NCBI GenBank assembly: GCA_944363685.1
Contig: CALVUV010000014.1
Coordinates: 1 to 17,004 of the forward strand
Length of the DNA: 17,004 nt
Reading direction: 5' to 3'
Source of the DNA: an uncultured Bacilli bacterium
GTDB lineage: Bacteria; Bacillota_I; Bacilli_A; RF39; UBA660
Both the position numbers and the translations under genes were made by a program. Under the pieces are notes generated by a model. That model did not search any database. It had not been told where the DNA came from and saw nothing but the letters and a program-made list of their open reading frames with translations. Positions 12,691-17,004 of the stretch are shown here, piece after piece; positions within the stretch are counted from its first letter, which is position 1; every line of letters starts with the position of its first letter.

Positions 12691-13214
12691 AATATTCTAA
12701 TATATTTATCACCATACTTTTTAGTCTTAATTTCATCATAATAATCACTAAAATTTAATTTATCTAAACTATCACTTTCTAAAACTACTATCCCATTTAC
12801 TAGATTTAACTCACTTATTTTCTTTAAAGACTTCTCTATATAATCAGTCTTATAAGGAGGATCTAAAAATATAATATCAAACTTCTTAGGATAAAGTTTC
12901 TCTATCGCTTTTAAATAATCCATTGTAAGAATAGTAGTATTTAAATTATTATCTAACATATCTAAATTACTTTTAATAGTCTTACAAGCCATATACTCTT
13001 TATCTACAAAAACAACTTCTCTAGATCCCATACTCAAAGCTTCAATACCCAGATTACCACTACCTGCAAATAAATCAAGACAAACACTATTATCTAAATA
13101 ATCTTGAATACTTGCAAATAAAGACTCTTTAACTCTATCCATTGTAGGTCTGGTACCTTTTAAAGTATATCCCTTTAATACTCTTCCCTTATATTTACCA
13201 CTAATTATTCTCAT
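12675..13214 (-). CDS. rsmD: 16S rRNA (guanine(966)-N2)-methyltransferase RsmD
   Basis: 179 aa, normal for the family. It methylates G966 (E. coli numbering) of 16S rRNA in the small subunit, using SAM. The N-terminal MRIISGKYKGR and TRPTMDRVKESLF are family signatures. The SAM-binding motif is DLFAGSGNLGIEAL (about 47-60) and the catalytic motif is LDPPY (117-121). The ATG overlaps the TGA of ylbF (ATGA), which implies translational coupling. In Bacillus subtilis the homologue is ylbH, in the same ylb cluster. Confidence 0.95.
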   Translation of the reverse strand: MRIISGKYKGRVLKGYTLKGTRPTMDRVKESLFASIQDYLDNSVCLDLFAGSGNLGIEALSMGSREVVFVDKEYMACKTIKSNLDMLDNNLNTTILTMDYLKAIEKLYPKKFDIIFLDPPYKTDYIEKSLKKISELNLVNGIVVLESDSLDKLNFSDYYDEIKTKKYGDKYIRILKRKD

Positions 13215-13480
13215 AATAAACTCCTAAGATTTAAAAATATTTTATTTAACTCTAGTATTAACATATTAACTTCATTCTCTAAATGTTTATATTTTCTAAA
13301 CTTTTCATTATTATAAATAGATAATCTATCACTATCTAAATTATTTTTATGATAAAGTTCTATTAATTTAACTAATTCCTCATCTTTATAAATATCATTA
13401 AGCGCTTTATCTACTTCATATTTTAAAGATGAATTATTTATATCAAAAAGTAATTCTTGATATAAAACTTCCCATTTCAT
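13211..13480 (-). CDS. ylbF: YlbF-like protein
   Basis: 89 aa, all helical. It resembles the Com_YlbF family, which in B. subtilis forms the YlbF-YmcA-YaaT complex and affects RNase Y-dependent mRNA turnover, competence, sporulation and biofilm formation. Sequence identity is low (LLFDINNSSLKYEVDKALNDI..., ENEVNMLILELNKI), but its place directly before rsmD, as in B. subtilis ylbF-ylbG-ylbH, supports the call. ylbG is absent. I choose ATG 13478-13480, with GGTGA 5 nt upstream; the in-frame TTG and GTG further up lie in or before that SD. It is coupled to rsmD by an ATGA overlap. Confidence 0.72.
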   Translation of the reverse strand: MKWEVLYQELLFDINNSSLKYEVDKALNDIYKDEELVKLIELYHKNNLDSDRLSIYNNEKFRKYKHLENEVNMLILELNKIFLNLRSLL

Positions 13481-13536
13481 AAATATCACCAAATCTAATA
13501 TATCATATTTTTCTTTAATTTTACTACATTAAGTTA

Positions 13537-13542
13537 TATAAT
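13537..13542 (+). promoter_or_regulatory. -10 box for the inserted 311-aa gene
   Basis: A perfect TATAAT lies 22 nt before the start codon. The -35 region (around 13514-13519, TTTAAT) is weak. An independent promoter fits a gene that runs against its neighbours. Confidence 0.4.
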
Positions 13543-13563
13543 ATTAAAACAAGAGGGATGAAT

Positions 13564-14499
13564 ATGAGAAAAATAGAATTAACAAAAAAAGAAAAAAATA
13601 CATTAGATTATTTATTAACTTTAAATAAGTTAGCAGAACAAGAATTTTTTTCAAATAAAAATATGGATAACTTTAAAATTCTTAACGATTTAATAGAAGA
13701 AAAATTAAGTGAAATAGATGAAGACATTGCCTATAGGATGTTAAATATTTTATATAAAGATAGAATACAAGAAAAAGCCCCAAGCACAGAAATAAAAATA
13801 TTAAATAGTATAGATGTAGATTTACCTAAAGAAAGACTAGGAATATTATTACTTTCTATTGCTCTTTGTGATAAGAATTTTTTTGAAAATACCGAAGAGC
13901 TTGCTACTTTAGGTTTTAATAACTACAAAAACACTAATATGTTAAATGGATTCTTTATTGGCTATCCAATGATAAATTATTATTTTATTTTAGATACTGC
14001 TGAAAATTTTATTGGTAAAATAAGTGATGAGGATAGCATTCCGAAAGAAATAAAAAATGATATTATAAATAAGTTTTTATTTTTATATAAAGATTTATAT
14101 GATGAATTAAAAACTAAAAGAATTAATCAAAAAAACTGTAATATACTTGCTAATAGATATAACTCATCAAAAAATTTTAATCCAAATATTACTGATAAAC
14201 TTAGAAATATTTTAAGTATCAATCCCTTCTGTCAAGAAGCGATTGAATTACTAAAAATAAGTGATGATACAATTGATTATAACAAACTAATTATAGGAAA
14301 GCATTACCTTGATAACATATTAGAACCATTAACAGAAACAGGAACTAAAGATTTAGAAAATAAATACCATAATCTTGAAAAATACATAAATTTAGATAAT
14401 CATATGGAAGCTTTAAATTATATTTATGATAGTATAACTGATAAACAAGAAAAATTTGATAAAAGAAAAAAACTAGCTAAATCATCTCATAATATCTAA
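13564..14499 (+). CDS. Helical protein of unknown function inserted in the ylb cluster
   Basis: 311 aa, no family recognised. It is helix-rich, Lys/Asn/Asp-rich and soluble, without signal peptide, TM helix or zinc motif. The repeated Leu/Ile helical spacing and the end (LENKYHNLEKYINLDNHMEA, YIYDSITDKQEKF) hint at a TPR-like or other alpha-solenoid scaffold, which is a guess. I place the start at ATG 13564-13566, because GAGGG (13553-13557) is 6 nt upstream; the ATG at 13558 touches the SD. It lies on the plus strand between ylbE and ylbF, whose order is otherwise conserved, and its 3' end overlaps ylbE by 18 nt. This suggests insertion of a foreign or duplicated gene. Base composition is like that of its neighbours. 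Confidence 0.75.
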   Translation: MRKIELTKKEKNTLDYLLTLNKLAEQEFFSNKNMDNFKILNDLIEEKLSEIDEDIAYRMLNILYKDRIQEKAPSTEIKILNSIDVDLPKERLGILLLSIALCDKNFFENTEELATLGFNNYKNTNMLNGFFIGYPMINYYFILDTAENFIGKISDEDSIPKEIKNDIINKFLFLYKDLYDELKTKRINQKNCNILANRYNSSKNFNPNITDKLRNILSINPFCQEAIELLKISDDTIDYNKLIIGKHYLDNILEPLTETGTKDLENKYHNLEKYINLDNHMEALNYIYDSITDKQEKFDKRKKLAKSSHNI

Positions 14500-14703
14500 A
14501 AATGATTGTACTAGTTTCATACTATTAGAAATATTCTCAATCTTATCAACAGGTCTAAGTTTATATCTTTCTTTCATTTCTTCTTCTAAATAAGAAAGTG
14601 CTAAAGGAGTCCTATTTAAATATTTATACCAATAAGAATTTTCCCTTAAATATCTATATAAATTAGGATTACTTCTTATTTTAACTTGTGTTTCTACTTG
14701 CAT
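14482..14703 (-). CDS. ylbE: YlbE-like protein
   Basis: 73 aa. It matches the short YlbE-like family by its pattern NPNLYRYLRENSYWYKYLNRTPLALSYLEEEMKERYK, with the conserved WYxxLxRxP core at about residues 24-33. Function is unknown in Bacillus. The start codon shares one base with the YlbD stop (TAATG at 14701-14705), so ylbD and ylbE are coupled. The 3' end overlaps the convergent 311-aa gene by 18 nt. Confidence 0.78.
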   Translation of the reverse strand: MQVETQVKIRSNPNLYRYLRENSYWYKYLNRTPLALSYLEEEMKERYKLRPVDKIENISNSMKLVQSFLDIMR

Positions 14704-15062
14704 TAATCCTCATAATACCTATTGATAGGTCTCTCATCATAATTAGGAATATTATTATTTTCATTCTTAGGCATAATCTCTTCTACTAAACTAACTGCTT
14801 TCTGTAAACTTGTAACTCCTCTTTGAATAGTTTCAAGATCAAGATTTCTAAACATATTAACTACTTCATTAAAAGAAGTAGTTTTATTATTAGTAGTAAC
14901 TGTATTAGTATTAGTATTTAAATAATTATTAAATACATCACTTTCTTCTCCATATAAGTCATAAGTTTCATATAATTTTTGAAAACTAGTTTTACCATCA
15001 AATACTGCTTTAGCAAGATAAGGTTTATTTTTAATAAATTCTTTAAAACTCTCCTTAGACAT
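14703..15062 (-). CDS. ylbD: YlbD-like protein (putative spore coat-associated family)
   Basis: 119 aa. The N-terminal half (SFKEFIKNKPYLAKAVFDGK, then SFQKLYETYDLYGEE) matches the YlbD family pattern FKxFVxxxPxLxxxVxxGxxxWQxLYExWxLxGE. An Asn/Thr-rich linker (about 48-63) and a helical end follow. YlbD was assigned as a coat-related protein in Bacillus by homology; its role here is open. The SD AGGTGA (15067-15072) is 4 nt before the ATG. It is first of the ylbD-ylbE pair and is separated from parC by the parC terminator. Confidence 0.75.
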   Translation of the reverse strand: MSKESFKEFIKNKPYLAKAVFDGKTSFQKLYETYDLYGEESDVFNNYLNTNTNTVTTNNKTTSFNEVVNMFRNLDLETIQRGVTSLQKAVSLVEEIMPKNENNNIPNYDERPINRYYED

Positions 15063-15095
15063 AACATCACCTATTAAATAATATGTAGAATATTG

Positions 15096-15126
15096 AAAAA
15101 AAGACGACTTATTTCAAAAAGTCATC
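15096..15126 (-). terminator. Terminator overlapping the parC stop
   Basis: On the minus strand an 8-bp stem GATGACTT/AAGTCGTC (15119-15126 with 15103-15110, one G-T pair) with an 8-nt loop is followed by T7 (15096-15102). The left arm is the last part of the parC coding sequence. Confidence 0.8.
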
Positions 15127-17004
15127 TATAGTCATTAATCTTTTATCTACATCTTCAAGTGATACTTGCCTTTTTCCTTTAACTTCATCATTCTTATCTA
15201 CAAAATCTTTATAAATAAAAGCTTCACTAATACCTTTTTTATTAATACTACTTCCTGTAGAATAACGATCAACAATAGGTAATTCACTTGTCTTTATAAT
15301 GTTAATCTCTCCATTCTTAATACCAATATGTTCTCTATTATTAGAAATAAAAGCATTAATAACATAATATGGATTAGTCTTAACATCTCTAATTGTCATA
15401 ACTCCTCTTCTTGCTCTACTAGTAACTTCAAATTCTGTTAATTTAACTCTCTTACCAGTACCTTTATCAGTAATAACAACTAAATAATTATTATCAAGCT
15501 TATCAAAGTTAATAGTACTAACCACAACATCATCTTTTAAATTAATCGCTTTAACACCACTAGCTTTTATACCTACAATAGGAATCTCTTCTTTATTAAA
15601 TAAAAGACCATATCCAAGTTTAGTTTCTACAAAGATATCTTCATAGTTATCTAACATAACACTAACTACTCTATCATTATCTTTTAATTTAATACAACAA
15701 CTAGGTTTAGTAATTCTAGTTATTTTAAAGTCAGAAAGACTTGTTCTTTTAATCATACCATTCGCTGTAGATATAATAATATTTTTATTTTTATTAAACT
15801 CTTTAACAGGTAATGCATAAACAACTTCTTCTTCTTCACCTAAAGGAATTAAATTACTAATATGTTTACCTAACTCTTTCCATTTTAAATCATAAATAGT
15901 ATGAACTGGTATATATAAGAAATTACCTAAATTAGTAAATACTAATAATGTATCAAGAGTATTCATTTCATATACTCCTAATAAATAATCATTTTCTTTT
16001 AAAGTAGTCTCTTCATCTTTACTTGCACTATAACTCTTTAGACTAGTTCTTTTAATATAACCATCACGACTTATAGTAACAACAACTTCTTCTTTAGGAA
16101 TCATAACAGTAGTATCTATTTTAATATCAGTTATTTCTTCTTTAATTTCTGTTAATCTAGGTAGAGCATATTCATTACGTACTTTACGTAGTTCATCTTT
16201 CATAACCTTTTTAAGAATATCTTCATTACCTAAAATAGCATTAAGTCCCTCTATTATTTTTCTTAGGGTAGCAAGTCTTTCTTCAAGTTCTACAACATCA
16301 GTATTAGTTAAACGATATAGTTGTAATGTTACAATCGCTTCTGCTTGAGCCATACTAAAGTCAAATTCTTTAACAAGGTTTTCTTTAGCATCAGCTTTAT
16401 TTTTACTTGCTCTAATAACACGTATTACTTCATCAAGTATTGATAAACATTTAATAAGTCCTTCTACGATATGTAGTTCACTCTTAGCATGATCTAAATC
16501 AAATTGACTACGTCGAGTAATTACTTCTTTTTGATGGTCAATAAAAGCATCAAGCGCTTGTTTTAAACCAAGTAGTCGAGGACGTTTCTTTACGATAGCA
16601 ATCATATTAAAGTTATAACTAATTTGTAAATCAGTATTTTTTAATAAGTAATTTACGATTAATTCTTTGTTAGCTGTTTTCTTTAAATCAACAACAATTC
16701 TAACATCTTCTGCTGATTCATCTCTTACTTCAACAATACCATCTATTTTTTTATCAAGACGAATATCATCTATTTTCTTAACAAGTAGAGCTTTATTAAC
16801 TTCAAAAGGTATTTCTGTTATAACTAAAGAATTACCTTCAAAAGCATATTTACTTCTAATAATAACTCTACCCTTACCCGTTTCATAAGCATCTCTTATT
16901 CCTTTAATACCTTCAACAATACCACCTGTTGGAAAGTCTGGTCCTTTAACATATTTCATTAAAGTATCTAAACCACAATTAGGATTATCAATTCTATGTA
17001 TTGT
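15109..17004 (-). CDS. parC: DNA topoisomerase IV subunit A, ParC (5' end outside the window)
   Basis: 631 codons are visible to the window edge; the reading frame stays open to 17004 (TIHRIDNP...), so the true start lies beyond. ParC, with ParE, decatenates daughter chromosomes. The visible part starts near GPDFPTGG (16911-16944) and includes the tower/coiled-coil region with ITEIPFEVNKALLVKKID, HIVEGLIKCLSILDEVIRVI and QAEAIVTLQLYRLTNTDV, then the C-terminal beta-pinwheel (about the last 320 residues). The YRLTNTDV motif and the absence of a clear GyrA-box favour ParC over GyrA. The active-site Tyr and quinolone-determining region are off the window. Downstream is the ylbD-ylbE pair. Confidence 0.92.
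   Translation of the reverse strand, partial: TIHRIDNPNCGLDTLMKYVKGPDFPTGGIVEGIKGIRDAYETGKGRVIIRSKYAFEGNSLVITEIPFEVNKALLVKKIDDIRLDKKIDGIVEVRDESAEDVRIVVDLKKTANKELIVNYLLKNTDLQISYNFNMIAIVKKRPRLLGLKQALDAFIDHQKEVITRRSQFDLDHAKSELHIVEGLIKCLSILDEVIRVIRASKNKADAKENLVKEFDFSMAQAEAIVTLQLYRLTNTDVVELEERLATLRKIIEGLNAILGNEDILKKVMKDELRKVRNEYALPRLTEIKEEITDIKIDTTVMIPKEEVVVTISRDGYIKRTSLKSYSASKDEETTLKENDYLLGVYEMNTLDTLLVFTNLGNFLYIPVHTIYDLKWKELGKHISNLIPLGEEEEVVYALPVKEFNKNKNIIISTANGMIKRTSLSDFKITRITKPSCCIKLKDNDRVVSVMLDNYEDIFVETKLGYGLLFNKEEIPIVGIKASGVKAINLKDDVVVSTINFDKLDNNYLVVITDKGTGKRVKLTEFEVTSRARRGVMTIRDVKTNPYYVINAFISNNREHIGIKNGEINIIKTSELPIVDRYSTGSSINKKGISEAFIYKDFVDKNDEVKGKRQVSLEDVDKRLMTIDDFLK

Noticed and set aside
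2877..15062. TGA read as tryptophan (mycoplasma-type code)
   Set aside because: TGA ends immA, ylbF and ylbE at well-placed positions, two of them in ATGA overlaps, and Trp residues in the proteins are TGG.
16667..16888. 73-codon plus-strand open frame inside parC
   Set aside because: It is antisense to strongly conserved ParC sequence, with no SD or promoter.
1..17004. CRISPR array, insertion sequence, or complete DGR cassette
   Set aside because: I see no spaced direct-repeat array, no transposase and no reverse transcriptase in any frame. Only the possible target part of a DGR is present.

Overview
The window is AT-rich Bacillota DNA, most likely from an uncultured gut-type Bacilli lineage (Erysipelotrichales/RF39-like; this placement is inference). 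It carries Gram-positive markers: a DnaB-type replication initiation protein, ParC, a ylbD-ylbE-ylbF-rsmD cluster, a SpoVB-like flippase and Shine-Dalgarno (SD)-led genes. TGA is used as a stop in tight ATGA junctions (immA to its partner, ylbF to rsmD), so the standard bacterial code fits and a mycoplasma code does not. All tRNAs seen encode CCA.

Layout. 1-1780: left edge and a membrane-anchored aryl-sulfate sulfotransferase (minus). 1910-2254: a tRNA-Ile/Asn/Glu operon (plus) with promoter and terminator. 2356-3452: a two-gene unit, an ImmA/IrrE-type metallopeptidase overlapping a two-TM membrane protein (minus), lying between two tRNA loci. 3549-3668: tRNA-Arg(CCT) (minus). 3665-5497: a small membrane-anchored beta-domain protein and DnaB (minus). 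5587-5916: an orphan HigA-like XRE regulator with its own promoter and palindromic operator. 5939-7786: a 615-aa surface protein. 7787-7946: its unusual leader. 7947-9059: a charged membrane-anchored protein. 9060-9231: a divergent intergenic region with helically spaced TTTTAC repeats. 9232-12678: a flippase and a two-component system (plus). 12675-15062: rsmD, ylbF, an inserted plus-strand gene of unknown function, ylbE and ylbD. 15109-17004: parC, cut by the window edge.

The most interesting locus is 5860-7950. The 615-aa protein has a SipW-type N-terminus, a camelysin/TasA-like beta domain and two related C-terminal modules of a CLec/DUF6273-like type. In the first module an 81-nt patch (6653-6733) is about 64% GC, uses G or C in 21 of 27 third codon positions and is poor in A on the coding strand. 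It encodes the residues just before a GVRP motif, where diversity-generating retroelements (DGRs) place their variable repeats. The second module lacks such a patch. The 5' leader holds a run of nine G, a short open frame spanning that run, and an intrinsic-terminator hairpin just upstream of the SD. This suggests a displayed protein whose binding loop is diversified and whose expression may switch by slippage. No reverse transcriptase or template repeat is in the window, so the DGR reading is a hypothesis.

Gene density is high. Terminators and promoters are often built into the ends of neighbouring genes, for example at the parC stop, the shared histidine kinase/rsmD stop, and the tRNA-Arg -35 box inside the upstream stop codon.
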